This document shows positions 42,935 through 53,118 of a stretch of 64,000 nt of DNA, piece after piece. The notes under the pieces were generated by a model. The model ran no database searches and was not told the origin of the DNA. It worked only from the letters and a program-made list of their open reading frames with translations. Origin of the DNA: Desulfofundulus kuznetsovii DSM 6115 (lineage in GTDB: Bacteria > Bacillota > Desulfotomaculia > Desulfotomaculales > Desulfovirgulaceae); assembly GCF_000214705.1 (NCBI RefSeq), contig NC_015573.1, forward strand, positions 2,487,001-2,551,000, given 5' to 3'. The translations under genes and the position numbers were made by a program. Every line of letters starts with the position of its first letter. Within the stretch, counting starts at the first letter, position 1.

Positions 42935-44020
42935 TTACAGGACAGTGTCATCACCATAGTACTCCCTGTACTCCTGGGCGTATATCTCCTGCATCTGGGA
43001 TTCGCTCTTGATATCTATCTTCCACCCGGTGAGCTTGGCTGCCAGGCGGGCATTCTGACCCTCCTTGCCAATGGCCAGGGAAAGCTGGTAATCCGGCACA
43101 ATCACCCGGGCAATTTTTTCTTCCTCCCAGATCTCCACCGCCACCACTTTGGCCGGGCTCAGGGCCGCGGCCACAAATTTAGAAGGATCGGGATTCCACT
43201 TAATTACGTCAATTTTTTCCCCGTTTAGCTCGTTAACAATGGCCTGGATACGCACGCCCTTGGGGCCCACACATGCTCCCACCGGATCGACTTTTTCTTC
43301 CCGGGAATAAACGGCGATTTTGGACCGGTAGCCGGCTTCCCGGGCAATAGCCTTCAACTCCACCAGGCCTTCCTGGAGCTCCGGCACCTCCAGTTCTAAA
43401 AGCCGTTTCAACAGGCCCGGATGGGTACGGGAAACCAGTATTTGCGGCCCCTTGGTAGTCTTGCGTACTTCCACCACGTAGGTTTTAATCCGGTTTCCGG
43501 AGCGGTATTCTTCCCCGGGCATCTGTTCCGGCGGGGTTAAAATGGCTTCCGTCCGGCCCAGGCTGATGTAGACATTCTTTTGTTCCACCCGCTGGATAAT
43601 CCCGGTGACGATATCCCCTTCCCGGCTGGCAAATTCCTCGTACACTATGTTGCGCTCGGCTTCCCGAATCCGCTGGACCACCACCTGTTTGGCCGTTTGG
43701 GCGGCTATCCGGCCGAAGTTTCGGGGGGTAACCTCTTTTTCAATCACATCCCCCACCTGATAGCGGGGATCGATTTTCCGGGCTTCCTCGAGGGAAATCT
43801 CCAGCCGGGGATCGGTCACTTCCTCCACCACCGTACGCTGGGAATAAACCTTGAAATCACCTGTCTGGCGGTCAACAATTACCCGAGCATTTTGCAGGGA
43901 ACCGAAGTTGCGCCGGTACGCGGAAAGCAAGGCTGCCTCAAGGGCCTCGAAAAGGATCTCAGCCGAAATGCCTTTTTCTTTTTCCAGTTCCTTTACGGCT
44001 GCCAAAATTTCGGTATTCAT
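42935..44020 (-). CDS. nusA: Transcription termination/antitermination protein NusA
   Basis: 361 aa with N-terminal RNAP-binding domain, S1 (GDIVTGIIQRVEQKNVYISLGRTEAIL), KH1 (KIAVYSREEKVDPVGACVGPKGVRIQAIVNEL) and KH2 (SLAIGKEGQNARLAAKLTGWKIDIKSE). No C-terminal acidic repeats, as usual in Firmicutes. Confidence 0.98.
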   Translation of the reverse strand: MNTEILAAVKELEKEKGISAEILFEALEAALLSAYRRNFGSLQNARVIVDRQTGDFKVYSQRTVVEEVTDPRLEISLEEARKIDPRYQVGDVIEKEVTPRNFGRIAAQTAKQVVVQRIREAERNIVYEEFASREGDIVTGIIQRVEQKNVYISLGRTEAILTPPEQMPGEEYRSGNRIKTYVVEVRKTTKGPQILVSRTHPGLLKRLLELEVPELQEGLVELKAIAREAGYRSKIAVYSREEKVDPVGACVGPKGVRIQAIVNELNGEKIDVIKWNPDPSKFVAAALSPAKVVAVEIWEEEKIARVIVPDYQLSLAIGKEGQNARLAAKLTGWKIDIKSESQMQEIYAQEYREYYGDDTVL

Positions 44021-44032
44021 CTCGCCTGCCTC

Positions 44033-44500
44033 CTAGAGCCAACTTGCCTTTAACCGTGCCGTTGCCACCTGGGAAAAGGGGATGCGCCGTTCCTGCCCGT
44101 CATCCAGGGTAAGCACCACCATCTGGTCCTCCAAACCCTCCAGGCGACCGGTGAACTTTCTTTGTCCATCCTGGGGGGTAAAGGTGGTGAGCTGCACCCG
44201 GTGCCCCGAGAAGCGCTCAAAATCAGCAGGCTTCTTTAATGGCCGCTCGATGCCGGGGGAAGAAACTTCCAGGTGATAGGAATGGGGTATGGGATCTGCC
44301 TCATCCAAGAGGGGATCCAGGCTTTCGGACACCGCCTGGCAGTCATCCAGCGTTACCCCCCCGGGCTTATCAATGAAAATGCGCAGGTACCAGCGTCCCC
44401 CCTCCTTCACATATTCCACGCCGACCAGCTCTAACCCCAAGCCGGTTACCAGCGGAGTGGCCAGTTCCTCCACTGTGGCCACAACCTTGTTTTTAACCAC
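44033..44500 (-). CDS. rimP: Ribosome maturation factor RimP
   Basis: 155 aa: GLELVGVEYVKEGGRWYLRIFIDKPGGVTLDDCQAVSESLDPLLDEADPI, YHLEVSSPGIERPLKKPADFERFSGH. It acts in 30S maturation and opens the nusA-infB operon; a TATAAT-like -10 lies upstream near 44531-44536. Confidence 0.96.
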   Translation of the reverse strand: MVKNKVVATVEELATPLVTGLGLELVGVEYVKEGGRWYLRIFIDKPGGVTLDDCQAVSESLDPLLDEADPIPHSYHLEVSSPGIERPLKKPADFERFSGHRVQLTTFTPQDGQRKFTGRLEGLEDQMVVLTLDDGQERRIPFSQVATARLKASWL

Positions 44501-44555
44501 GGCTGTATCCTCCTCTTAAATCATTAAGGTTGTATCTGTATATTATAAGACGAAA

Positions 44556-44574
44556 GAGTGGGTGTTACCCACTC
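44556..44574 (-). terminator. Hairpin after the mgtC-like gene
   Basis: GAGTGGGT and ACCCACTC form an 8-bp perfect stem with a GTT loop; the minus strand continues TTTCGTCTTATAATAT. Few T residues, so a weak terminator. The TATAAT next to it may be the rimP -10 box. Confidence 0.5.
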
Positions 44575-44647
44575 CTGTTACTGACAAAAGGCTACAGACA
44601 TAAACCAAATGATAGTATACCACATAAAACAACGGCTGGCAAGGGTT

Positions 44648-45322
44648 TTAACTGTGCCGGTGTTCGACCCGGTACACCCCGGGCAAAGAGGCCAGCTTGT
44701 TCAGGATTAACACGCGGTTGACATGGGGGCGGAACTGAACGGTAATTTCCAGTAACTGGCGATCTCCATCACCCATTTTTTCGATTTCAATATTTTTAAC
44801 AATAAGACCAAATTCATCCAGTAGGGCGCCCACCCTCTGAATATCTTCGGGGGCACTGGTCACCACAAGGTTCAATACGTCCTCCTGCTGTCTTTTGCGC
44901 ACATAATCTTCAATGGCCCCCAGAATGACCAGGGCGAATAGAACCAGAACGGTACCCAGGGTAGCCGCCAGGTAAAACCCGCCCCCTGCCGCCAGACCGA
45001 CACAGGCCACCACCCACAAACTGGCCGCGGTGGTCAGCCCGCGCACCAGGGGGCCTTCCCGCAGGATGGCTCCGGCACCAAGAAAACCAATGCCGCTGAC
45101 CACCTGGGCGGCCACCCGGGCCGCATCACCCTTAAACTGGAAATGAAGGCCCTCCGATACCACCATGGCCAGGGCCGACCCCACACAAACCAGAATATGG
45201 GTGCGAAAGCCCGCTGAATAGGTGCGGATGGAAACGTACAGCCTTTCCCGTTCCAGGCCGATCATTCCCCCCAGAACGACCGCCAGCACCAACCGCAAGA
45301 TAATTTCCTTTTCCGTTAACAC
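44648..45322 (-). CDS. MgtC/SapB-family membrane protein
   Basis: 224 aa: N-terminal membrane domain with GGMIGLERE and GAGAILREGPLVRGLTTAASLWVVACVGLAAGGGFY, and a C-terminal ACT-like cytosolic domain (from about 145). The family is linked to Mg2+ starvation and ATPase control; no Mg2+ sensor leader is seen here. It is an isolated gene between the rimP operon and a repeat element. Confidence 0.9.
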   Translation of the reverse strand: MLTEKEIILRLVLAVVLGGMIGLERERLYVSIRTYSAGFRTHILVCVGSALAMVVSEGLHFQFKGDAARVAAQVVSGIGFLGAGAILREGPLVRGLTTAASLWVVACVGLAAGGGFYLAATLGTVLVLFALVILGAIEDYVRKRQQEDVLNLVVTSAPEDIQRVGALLDEFGLIVKNIEIEKMGDGDRQLLEITVQFRPHVNRVLILNKLASLPGVYRVEHRHS

Positions 45323-45405
45323 AATCTATCCCCCCCCACCTTCAACACACCACTACTGTTCTAAAAAATAGCACTTGCCTGCCGTTTGCACGCGCTCGCC
45401 CTGGA

Positions 45406-45787
45406 TAAATGTTCAATGACCCAGCTATGGTGCCGCGTTGTCCACGCTCGCTCCAGTGCTCCGCGCTGACAAAATGGTTTTTATCGCAAAAGCTAATAAT
45501 TCTCGCCGCAGCGGCATCAGAAAAAGTCTGCATTACCTGAAATAAATCGATGCCGCTGCCATACTCGCTTCGGACCGGACTAGCGGCGCTGCAAAGGCGG
45601 CATGGCATTTGTACTTTACTGTCATCTTTTTGCCATTTCAGTTAAGTTACCTTTTCTAATGCTACATTTCGGTGCCGCTGGTTTCGCGCCGCAGTCCGGT
45701 TACCCTCGCTTTGCCGGGTGCTGTTACCAGCGCTCCGCAAGTCGCTCGCTTTGGACAACGCGGCACCGTGCCGATGGTAGCTGGGTC
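45406..45787. repeat. About 380-bp repeat with long inverted ends
   Basis: GACCCAGCTA (45418-45427) and TAGCTGGGTC (45778-45787), then GGTGCCGCGTTGTCCA (45429-45444) and TGGACAACGCGGCACC (45752-45767) make nested perfect inverted repeats. It begins TAAATGTTCAATGACCC, akin to the nested unit at 22102 and to 63222. It fills the gap 45323-45851, which has no gene. Confidence 0.65.
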
Positions 45788-45851
45788 GCTTATGCAAAAC
45801 GGCGGCCATTTTCATCCTGCTTGCTGGTGGCACTGAAAGCGTCATGGGTGT

Positions 45852-47018
45852 CTAATCCCTTGCCGCGGCCGGGAGATCCTGTTGTAAGATCCTTTGCATT
45901 AATTCCACTGCCTCCCGGGCGGCATGGGGCTTACCAAGACGCGTAGCCGCCGCCGACATATCCCAAAGACGCCTTTTATCTAAAAGACAGGACAGAATCT
46001 CCCGGCCCAAGTCCTGAACCCTGTTCACCTGTACCGCAGCACCGGCCCGGCAGAGATATTCGGTATTGCGCTCCTCCTGACCCGGCAGGGGATCTACAAT
46101 AAATATAGGTAGGCCTTTTGCCAGAGCCTCGGCACAACTTAATCCGCCGGCCTTGCCCACCATGATATGGGACACCGACATAAGCTCGTGGATATTATCG
46201 ATAAACCCAAAAACCCTGGTGGGGTGGCAGTTGGACTCGGCCAGCTGCAACAGCCGTTGCCGCAGCTGTTCATTGCGTCCGGCAACTACCAGCAGCTGGC
46301 AGGGTACGGAACCGTTCCCCAGGTATTGTACCGCTTCGGCTAGAGGGCCCAAACCTAGACCGCCTCCCATGACCAGCACGGTGGGGAGACAAGGGTCCAG
46401 GTTAAGCTTCTGCTGGATGCTCAAGCGATCCACCGGCCGGGCAAAGGCGGGGTCTATGGGGATCCCCGTTGCGTGCACCCGTTCCAGGGGAATGCCAAAC
46501 TCCGCAAAGGGCTCCCTTAAGTCTTCGCTGGCCACCACGTAAGCATCCACCCCGGGAAAGATCCAGAAGGAATGGACGGTAAAATCGGTAATGGTGGCCA
46601 TAACCGGCACCCGGAAAAGGCCCTGGCTTTTCAGCCGGTCCAAAATGCCCACGGGAAAGGGGTGGGTACAAACCACCAGCTGGGGGCGGGTTTGTTTCAA
46701 AAACTTAACCAGTTTAGGGGCGGTCAATTTGTTCAGGATGTGGTTGAATTCCTGCTTGGCAAATCCTGAAAGGGGTTGACCCCGTTCTGCCTGACGGTAA
46801 AGGTAGCCATAAACCACCGGGGTAATTTTGAGCATTTCCATGTAGGTGCCCAAAATCACCTTTTCTAAAAAAGGGCTGGTATACCGGAAGGTGTCCAGGA
46901 CAATTACTTCTGCGGCCGGGTTGCTTTGTTGAATGGCCTCTCTTAAGGCATGAGCCGCCCGCATATGACCCGTGCCGGCCGTTACCGACAAAATGACCAC
47001 CCGTTCAAGGATAGCCAT
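45852..47018 (-). CDS. MGDG-synthase-type glycosyltransferase (UgtP-like)
   Basis: The GT28 family protein of about 388 aa has LSVTAGTGHMRAAHALREAI (N-terminal Gly/His loop), THPFPVGIL, VMGGGLGLGPL, and the nucleotide-sugar site VGKAGGLSCAEALAKGLP. ATG at 47018 is preferred since GAGGGG lies 6 bases upstream. It transfers a sugar to diacylglycerol at the membrane; donor and product unknown. It follows proS by 11 bp. Confidence 0.85.
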   Translation of the reverse strand: MAILERVVILSVTAGTGHMRAAHALREAIQQSNPAAEVIVLDTFRYTSPFLEKVILGTYMEMLKITPVVYGYLYRQAERGQPLSGFAKQEFNHILNKLTAPKLVKFLKQTRPQLVVCTHPFPVGILDRLKSQGLFRVPVMATITDFTVHSFWIFPGVDAYVVASEDLREPFAEFGIPLERVHATGIPIDPAFARPVDRLSIQQKLNLDPCLPTVLVMGGGLGLGPLAEAVQYLGNGSVPCQLLVVAGRNEQLRQRLLQLAESNCHPTRVFGFIDNIHELMSVSHIMVGKAGGLSCAEALAKGLPIFIVDPLPGQEERNTEYLCRAGAAVQVNRVQDLGREILSCLLDKRRLWDMSAAATRLGKPHAAREAVELMQRILQQDLPAAARD

Positions 47019-47029
47019 AACCATCCCCT

Positions 47030-48748
47030 CTAAGCCAGAGCAATAAACTCCCGGACATGATCGGTAATCCGCTCTCGCGGCACCAGCCGGGTTTCCCCGC
47101 TAGCCCGGTAGCGCACCTCCAGTTCCCTTGTCTGGACTGCCTGGTTGCCCACAGTAATACGCAGGGGGTAACCCACCAGATCCGCATCCTTGAACTTTAC
47201 CCCCGCCCGTTCGGGACGGTCGTCCAGGACCGCTTCTATCCCGTTGGCCTGCAGTTCCCGGTAAACCTCTTCGGCCAGGCCCATTTGTTGTTCATCCCTG
47301 TGGTTAACCGGAACCACCACTACATGGAAGGGAGCGATAGACACCGGCCAGATGATCCCGTTTTCATCGTGGTTTTGCTCCACGGCCGCTGCCATGGTCC
47401 TCGTTACGCCAATACCGTAACACCCCATGATTATGGTCCGGCTCTGGCCGTGCTCATCCAGGTAGGTGGCTCCCAAAACGCGGCTGTATTTGTCTCCCAG
47501 CTTGAAAATTTGTCCTACCTCAATACCGCGGGTTTCCATGAGGGGTGCGCCGCATTTGGGGCAGGGATCCCCGGCCCGCACCTCACGTATATCCGCCACC
47601 ACCTGGGGAGTAAAATCGCGTCCCGGATTTACATTGACCAGGTGGGCATCATCCCGGTTGGCCCCGGCAACGGCATTAACCAGCAACATGACCTCCTCAT
47701 CGGCTACCATCGGGACACCCTGCAGGCCCACCGGGCCGGCATAACCCACCGCGGCCCCGGTGATCCTTTCCACGGTGGCCGCATCGGCCAGCTCCAGGCG
47801 CAGCACGTCCAGGACCTTTTGCAGCTTAACCTCGTTAACTTCCCGGTCACCCCGCACCAGGGCGGCCACCACTCCCTTTTCGGTCTGGTAAAGAAGAGTT
47901 TTGATCAGGCGGCGGGCATCCACTCCCAGGTAACCGGTCACCTGTTCCACCGTGTGCATACCGGGAGTGTCCACCGTCTCCAGGGGCCGCGGCATTTCTT
48001 CACGGGTTACGCCATGCTGCCGTACCGGCGAAGTGGCCCGCTCCACATTGGCCGCATAACCACATGACTCATCCGGGCAAAAAACCACCAAAGCCTCCCC
48101 GGAATCGGCCAGCACCATAAATTCGTGGGTATCATTGCCGCCAATGGCGCCTGAATCGGCCTCCACCGGGCGAAACTTTAACCCGCAGCGGGTGAACACC
48201 CGGGTATAGGCCTCGTACATTTTTTGATAGCTTATTTCCAGGCCGGCTTCATCCCGGTCGAAGGAATAAAGATCCTTCATTATAAATTCCCGTCCCCGTA
48301 ACAGGCCGAAACGGGGACGACGCTCATCCCGGTATTTATTCTGGATCTGGTATAGCAGCTGGGGCAGCTGGCGGTAGGAGTTGACTTCCTGCCGTACCAG
48401 GGCAGTTATAATTTCTTCATGGGTGGGACCGAGGCAGAAATCCCGCCCGTGCCGGTCCTTCAACCTGAACAGTTCCGGGCCGTATACGTCCCAGCGGCCG
48501 GACTCCTGCCAGAGTTCCGCCGGCTGGATGATGGGCATCATAATTTCCTGGCCGCCCTGGCGATCCATCTCTTCCCGGATAATTTGCTCTATCTTTTTAA
48601 TTACCCGCCAGGCCAGGGGCAAAAAGGTATACACCCCCGCCGCCGCCTTGCGGATGAATCCGGCCCGCAGCAATAACTGGTGGCTCACCACCTCTGCTTC
48701 AGCCGGCACTTCCCTTAAAGTAGGCAAAAACAACTGACTGACACGCAC
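47030..48748 (-). CDS. proS: Proline--tRNA ligase
   Basis: 572 aa, bacterial ProS with the inserted YbaK-like editing domain (about 225-385; [11 protein letters not shown]) between motif 2 and motif 3. Class II motifs include [18 protein letters not shown] and [15 protein letters not shown]-terminal anticodon domain is present. Confidence 0.97.
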   Translation of the reverse strand: MRVSQLFLPTLREVPAEAEVVSHQLLLRAGFIRKAAAGVYTFLPLAWRVIKKIEQIIREEMDRQGGQEIMMPIIQPAELWQESGRWDVYGPELFRLKDRHGRDFCLGPTHEEIITALVRQEVNSYRQLPQLLYQIQNKYRDERRPRFGLLRGREFIMKDLYSFDRDEAGLEISYQKMYEAYTRVFTRCGLKFRPVEADSGAIGGNDTHEFMVLADSGEALVVFCPDESCGYAANVERATSPVRQHGVTREEMPRPLETVDTPGMHTVEQVTGYLGVDARRLIKTLLYQTEKGVVAALVRGDREVNEVKLQKVLDVLRLELADAATVERITGAAVGYAGPVGLQGVPMVADEEVMLLVNAVAGANRDDAHLVNVNPGRDFTPQVVADIREVRAGDPCPKCGAPLMETRGIEVGQIFKLGDKYSRVLGATYLDEHGQSRTIIMGCYGIGVTRTMAAAVEQNHDENGIIWPVSIAPFHVVVVPVNHRDEQQMGLAEEVYRELQANGIEAVLDDRPERAGVKFKDADLVGYPLRITVGNQAVQTRELEVRYRASGETRLVPRERITDHVREFIALA

Positions 48749-48769
48749 TTATGTAAATCCCCCTTACTC

Positions 48770-49831
48770 TCATTTCTCCGATAGAATGTTTTCCACTTCC
48801 CGTACCAGGGCGTCCACCAGGTCCTGTTCACGAACCCGGCCTATAATACGGCCGCCCCGGAAGAGAATCCCAAACCCCTTCCCCCCGGCAATGCCCACGT
48901 CGGCGTGGCTGGCTTCCCCGGGGCCGTTAACCGCACAGCCCATAACGGCCACCTTTAAAGGTTTGTCCACCCAGGAAAGACGCTCCTCGACCTCCAGGGC
49001 AATACGTTCGAGATCAATACATGTTCGCCCGCAGGTGGGGCAGGAAATGAGCTCGATTCCCCGCCGGCGCAGGCCCAGGGCCTTTAAAATTTCATAGCCC
49101 ACCCGCACCTCCTCTACCGGATCCCCGGTAAGGGACACCCGGATGGTGTCACCAATTCCCTGGGCCAGCAGCGCCCCGATACCCACAGCCGATTTGATTG
49201 TTCCGGAGCGGACAGTTCCGGCTTCGGTTACGCCCACATGAAAGGGATAATCCACCTCCCGGGCCAGCAAGCGGTAGGCCTCAAGCATCACCGGCACATC
49301 GGATGCCTTTAAGGAAACCTTGATCTCCCGGTACTCCATTTCTTCCAGCAACCGGATATGCCGCAGGGCACTCTCCACCATGGCCCGCGGAGTTGGTCCA
49401 CCGTGCTCGGCCAGCAGGTCTTTCTCCAGGGACCCGGCATTGACCCCAATGCGGATGGGAACCCTTCTTTTCCGGGCGGCATCCACCACGGCCGCCACCC
49501 GTTCCCGGCCCCCGATATTGCCCGGGTTAATCCGCAGGCCATCCACACCGCTATCCAGGGCCGCCAGGGCCAGGCGGTAGTCAAAATGAATATCGGCCAC
49601 CAATGGGATGGGACACCCGGCCTTGATTTCTTTCAGCGCCCGGGCAGCCTGCAGATCGGGAACGGCCACCCGCACTATTTCACAGCCCGCCCGGACCAGC
49701 CTGTGGATCTGGTCCAGGGTGGCCCGGACATCCCGGGTATCGGTGTTGGTCATGGACTGCACCGAAACGGGCGCCCCTCCTCCTACCTGTACATCACCGA
49801 GATTGATGGGGCGGGTGTATCTTCGCTGCAT
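48770..49831 (-). CDS. ispG: 4-hydroxy-3-methylbut-2-en-1-yl diphosphate synthase
   Basis: 353 aa, TIM-barrel start (VGGGAPVSVQSMTNTDTRDV) and C-terminal 4Fe-4S domain with SCPTCGRTC and GCAVNGPGEA. It does the penultimate step of the MEP pathway. It lies with dxr and uppS, so the operon runs from isoprenoid units to the cell-wall lipid carrier. Confidence 0.97.
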   Translation of the reverse strand: MQRRYTRPINLGDVQVGGGAPVSVQSMTNTDTRDVRATLDQIHRLVRAGCEIVRVAVPDLQAARALKEIKAGCPIPLVADIHFDYRLALAALDSGVDGLRINPGNIGGRERVAAVVDAARKRRVPIRIGVNAGSLEKDLLAEHGGPTPRAMVESALRHIRLLEEMEYREIKVSLKASDVPVMLEAYRLLAREVDYPFHVGVTEAGTVRSGTIKSAVGIGALLAQGIGDTIRVSLTGDPVEEVRVGYEILKALGLRRRGIELISCPTCGRTCIDLERIALEVEERLSWVDKPLKVAVMGCAVNGPGEASHADVGIAGGKGFGILFRGGRIIGRVREQDLVDALVREVENILSEK

Positions 49832-49844
49832 GGACTTACCCCCG

Positions 49845-50870
49845 TTAGAGCAATCCCAATATATCTTTATACGTGATGACCATGATCAGGAGCAGCAACA
49901 GGCCAAACCCCACCAGGTGGACAAAATTTTCCTTCGTGGGGTCCACCGGCCGTCCCCTCAACCCTTCCAGGGCCAGGAAAAGAAGCCTGCTGCCGTCCAG
50001 GGCGGGAATGGGCAAAAGGTTGAACAGGCCCAGGTTGATGCTTAAAAAGGCGGCCAGCTGCAGGAGGTAAAAGAACCCCAGCTGGACGGCGGTATGAATT
50101 TCCTGGACAATGCGCACCGGCCCGCCCACCTCGGCCGGAGCCTGACCGACAATCATCCTGCCGACAAACTCCAGGATCAATCCGCTGAGGCGTACTGTAT
50201 ACTCCATCCCCCGGTACAGAGCCGCAAAGGGGCCCAGAGGACGCATCTCCTGGCGGGGGTATATGCCGATCATACCCCGGCCCTCGGCATTTACGGCCGT
50301 GACCAGTTTAAACTTTTCCTTTCCTCCATCCCGCAACACCGTCACGGTAATGGGCTGCCCGGGATGGGCATTTACCAGACTGGTTATATCCTCCCAGCGC
50401 GTTACCGGCTGGTCGTTAATGGCAATGATCCGATCTCCCGGTTTTAAGCCGGCATTTTCGGCGGGTTGGCCGGGAACAAGTTTGCCGATGGTGGTAGTAG
50501 GGGTTGGAAAGCCGTGAACCATGAAAATAACCATCAGCAAAAGGGCGGCCAGGAGGAAATTCATCAACGGACCGGCCGCAATCACGGCAGCCCGCTGGCC
50601 CACGGTCTTGTTCTTGTAACTCTTTTCCTCGTCCTCCACTTCCTCCGCCGGATCCATCCCCGCCATGCGCACAAAGCCGCCCAGGGGGAACAGGCGCAGG
50701 TTGTAGGCAGTTTCCCCGCGGGGGATGCTTAAAAGCTTGGGGCCAAAACCCACGCTGAACTCGTGAACCTTAATGCCCACTCGCTTGGCGGCAATGAAGT
50801 GGCCCAGCTCGTGAAAAATAATCAGCAATCCGAAAACCAGAATGGAGGCCCAGAATGTCTGCATCATCAT
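49845..50870 (-). CDS. rseP: Site-2 (RIP) metalloprotease RseP/RasP
   Basis: Zinc motif HELGH near the N-terminus, a PDZ domain (about 115-190), and the third-ligand motif NLLPIPALDGSRL; four membrane segments. One of three consecutive ATGs starts it; the first overlaps the dxr stop (TGATG at 50872-50868). It cleaves membrane proteins such as anti-sigma factors. Confidence 0.96.
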   Translation of the reverse strand: MMMQTFWASILVFGLLIIFHELGHFIAAKRVGIKVHEFSVGFGPKLLSIPRGETAYNLRLFPLGGFVRMAGMDPAEEVEDEEKSYKNKTVGQRAAVIAAGPLMNFLLAALLLMVIFMVHGFPTPTTTIGKLVPGQPAENAGLKPGDRIIAINDQPVTRWEDITSLVNAHPGQPITVTVLRDGGKEKFKLVTAVNAEGRGMIGIYPRQEMRPLGPFAALYRGMEYTVRLSGLILEFVGRMIVGQAPAEVGGPVRIVQEIHTAVQLGFFYLLQLAAFLSINLGLFNLLPIPALDGSRLLFLALEGLRGRPVDPTKENFVHLVGFGLLLLLIMVITYKDILGLL

Positions 50871-52021
50871 CACCTTCTTGCTTTTTCCCGCGCTGCCCCG
50901 CGGGCCCACTGGTCTGCGGCCAGAATCTCTTCTAAAGTAGGCTCGTAAACGACCGCGTGCTCCTCCATGACTCCGGCCACAAGCCGGGGTATGGCGGTGA
51001 AATCAATTTCCCCGGCCAGGAAAGCATCAACGGCAATCTCATTGGCGGCATTAAGCACTGCCGGCATGGTCCCGCCGGTGCGGCCGGCGGCGTAGGCCAG
51101 GGCCAGACAGGGAAAGCGCTTGGTGTCCGGCGGTTCAAAGGTGAGTTCGCCTAAAGCAAACCAGTCCACCCGGGGCAATTCACTGGGCCAGCGGTCGGGG
51201 TAAGAAAGTGCGTACTGGATGGGTAGGCGCATGTCCGGCAGGCCCAGCTGAGCTATGACCGAACCGTCGACAAATTCCACCATCGAGTGGATAATGCTCT
51301 GGGGATGGACCACCACTTCTATTTGATCATAATCCACGGCAAAAAGCCAGTGCGCTTCCAGGACTTCCAGCCCCTTATTCATCAGGGTAGCCGAATCTAT
51401 GGTAATCTTCTTTCCCATCCGCCAGTTGGGATGAGCCAGAGCCTCGTCTACCGTGACCCGGGAAAGATCGGCGGGTTCTTTGCGAAAGGGCCCCCCCGAA
51501 GCCGTAAGGATAATCTTACCCACCCTGTTTTGAGGCTGGCCGGCAAGACACTGCCAGATGGCCGAATGCTCGCTATCCACCGGTAAAATACGGGCTCCCT
51601 TTTCCCGGGCAAGCTTCATGACCAGCTCACCCGCGGCTACCAGTGTTTCCTTGTTGGCCAGGGCAATATCCAGCCCCTTTTCCAGCGCCGCCACCGTAGG
51701 ACCCAGCCCCACGGTTCCTGTGAGGGCGTTTAAAACCACCCCGCTATCAACGGCGGTCGCCACGGTCACTAGACTCCCGGGGCCCCAGAAAATATCAGGC
51801 AATTCCTCAGGGGGGAGGTTTTGGGCCAGTTCCCGGGCCGCTTCCTCCCGGGCCAGGGCAACCACCCGGGGGCGGAATTCCCGGATCTGTTCGGCCATAA
51901 GGGGCCAGTTGCTCCCGGCGGCCAGGCCGGCCACACGCATTTTATCGGGAAACCGCCTGATCACGTCCAGAGCCTGCCGGCCAATGGAACCGGTGCTGCC
52001 GAGGATGACAATCTCTTTCAT
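50870..52021 (-). CDS. dxr: 1-deoxy-D-xylulose-5-phosphate reductoisomerase
   Basis: 383 aa: NADPH motif GSTGSIGRQALDVI, ALANKETLVAAGELV, metal/substrate motif LPVDSEHSAIWQCL, and the C-terminal helical domain. Committed step of the MEP pathway. It is co-translated with rseP. Confidence 0.97.
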   Translation of the reverse strand: MKEIVILGSTGSIGRQALDVIRRFPDKMRVAGLAAGSNWPLMAEQIREFRPRVVALAREEAARELAQNLPPEELPDIFWGPGSLVTVATAVDSGVVLNALTGTVGLGPTVAALEKGLDIALANKETLVAAGELVMKLAREKGARILPVDSEHSAIWQCLAGQPQNRVGKIILTASGGPFRKEPADLSRVTVDEALAHPNWRMGKKITIDSATLMNKGLEVLEAHWLFAVDYDQIEVVVHPQSIIHSMVEFVDGSVIAQLGLPDMRLPIQYALSYPDRWPSELPRVDWFALGELTFEPPDTKRFPCLALAYAAGRTGGTMPAVLNAANEIAVDAFLAGEIDFTAIPRLVAGVMEEHAVVYEPTLEEILAADQWARGAAREKARR

Positions 52022-52034
52022 GTTTATCCGTCTC

Positions 52035-53117
52035 CTACCTGTGATTCAAGGGCTTGATGGTACCCAGGGCGGCCTGCAGGGCGATGAGGGTCAGGGGGCC
52101 CAGCACCAGGCCCACCACGCCAATGGCCTTCAGCCCCACATACATGGCCACCAGCACGGCCAGGGGATGCAGGCCCAGGCTGGCCGCCACCACCCGGGCT
52201 TGCAGGACTTCCCTCACCCCCCAGACCAGCAGGTAAAGCACTACCAGCTTAACCCCAAAGGCAATTTGACCGGTGAAAAAGGACCAGATGGCCCAGGGTA
52301 TATATATGGTTGCCGGTCCCAGCACGGGAATAATATCAAAAAGTCCAATCAGTAGACCAACAGTCAGGGAATATTTGGCCCCAATTATATAAAGCCCCAC
52401 AATGCTCTGGATTGTGGTCAGGGTCACCAAAAAAGATTGGGCGCGCAAATAACCGAAGGAAGCCCCCACAACCCGCCGGCTTACCTCCACCACCCGCTGG
52501 CCCCAGGGCTCCGGAGCCGTCTTAAGCCAGAGATTTATGATCAACTGGTAATCCCGGCTTAAGAAATAGGTGGCAATAAGGGCGACTATAATAGCCACCA
52601 ACGCATTGGGAAGGGAAGTAATGAAATGAAACAGGGAACCGGCTAAAGAGCCGGCCACATGGGAAAGCCAGCCGGTGAAGGTGCCCATATTTTCTTGAAT
52701 ACGTTCGGTAACCAGCGGCGGCAGATGAAAATAAAATATTTTACCCTTCTCCACCAGCCGGTTGATCTCCGCCTGTAAAGGCCCCATGTACTGGGGAAGT
52801 CGCACCGACAACTCGGAAAGCTCCACCGCCAGGCGCAGTACCAGCAGGGTTAACAAAGCTCCTGCCCCGCCGATAACCACCAGCATGGACAGGCCGACGG
52901 CCAGTGAACGGTTGATGCGGCAAACCTGATGTAGAAAGCGTACCATAGGTTCAATGAGTACGGCAATAATTACCGCCAAAATAAAGGGGGTAAGCACGGT
53001 CAAAAGGAAATTTAAAATGACCAGCAACTCCGGAACAACGTATTTCCAGGCCAGATAAAAAAGTAAAACAGTAGTGATCAGGATAGCTACCCGCAAAGAC
53101 CTGGGCACCCGCGTCAC
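52035..53117 (-). CDS. AI-2E-family permease, YtvI-like
   Basis: 360 aa, about 8 membrane segments, with the family motif IGLFDIIPVLGPATIYIPWAIW and a central amphipathic stretch. YtvI-type members are sporulation membrane proteins; others export small molecules. It lies between cdsA and dxr, a place usually empty, and is coupled tightly to cdsA (1 bp). Confidence 0.82.
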   Translation of the reverse strand: MTRVPRSLRVAILITTVLLFYLAWKYVVPELLVILNFLLTVLTPFILAVIIAVLIEPMVRFLHQVCRINRSLAVGLSMLVVIGGAGALLTLLVLRLAVELSELSVRLPQYMGPLQAEINRLVEKGKIFYFHLPPLVTERIQENMGTFTGWLSHVAGSLAGSLFHFITSLPNALVAIIVALIATYFLSRDYQLIINLWLKTAPEPWGQRVVEVSRRVVGASFGYLRAQSFLVTLTTIQSIVGLYIIGAKYSLTVGLLIGLFDIIPVLGPATIYIPWAIWSFFTGQIAFGVKLVVLYLLVWGVREVLQARVVAASLGLHPLAVLVAMYVGLKAIGVVGLVLGPLTLIALQAALGTIKPLNHR

Positions 53118-53118
53118 C

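Noticed and set aside
47057-48067. Long plus-strand frame (336 aa) opposite proS
   Set aside because: It is antisense to a complete proS with all motifs; no ribosome site, His/Gly-rich composition typical of a shadow frame in GC-rich DNA.
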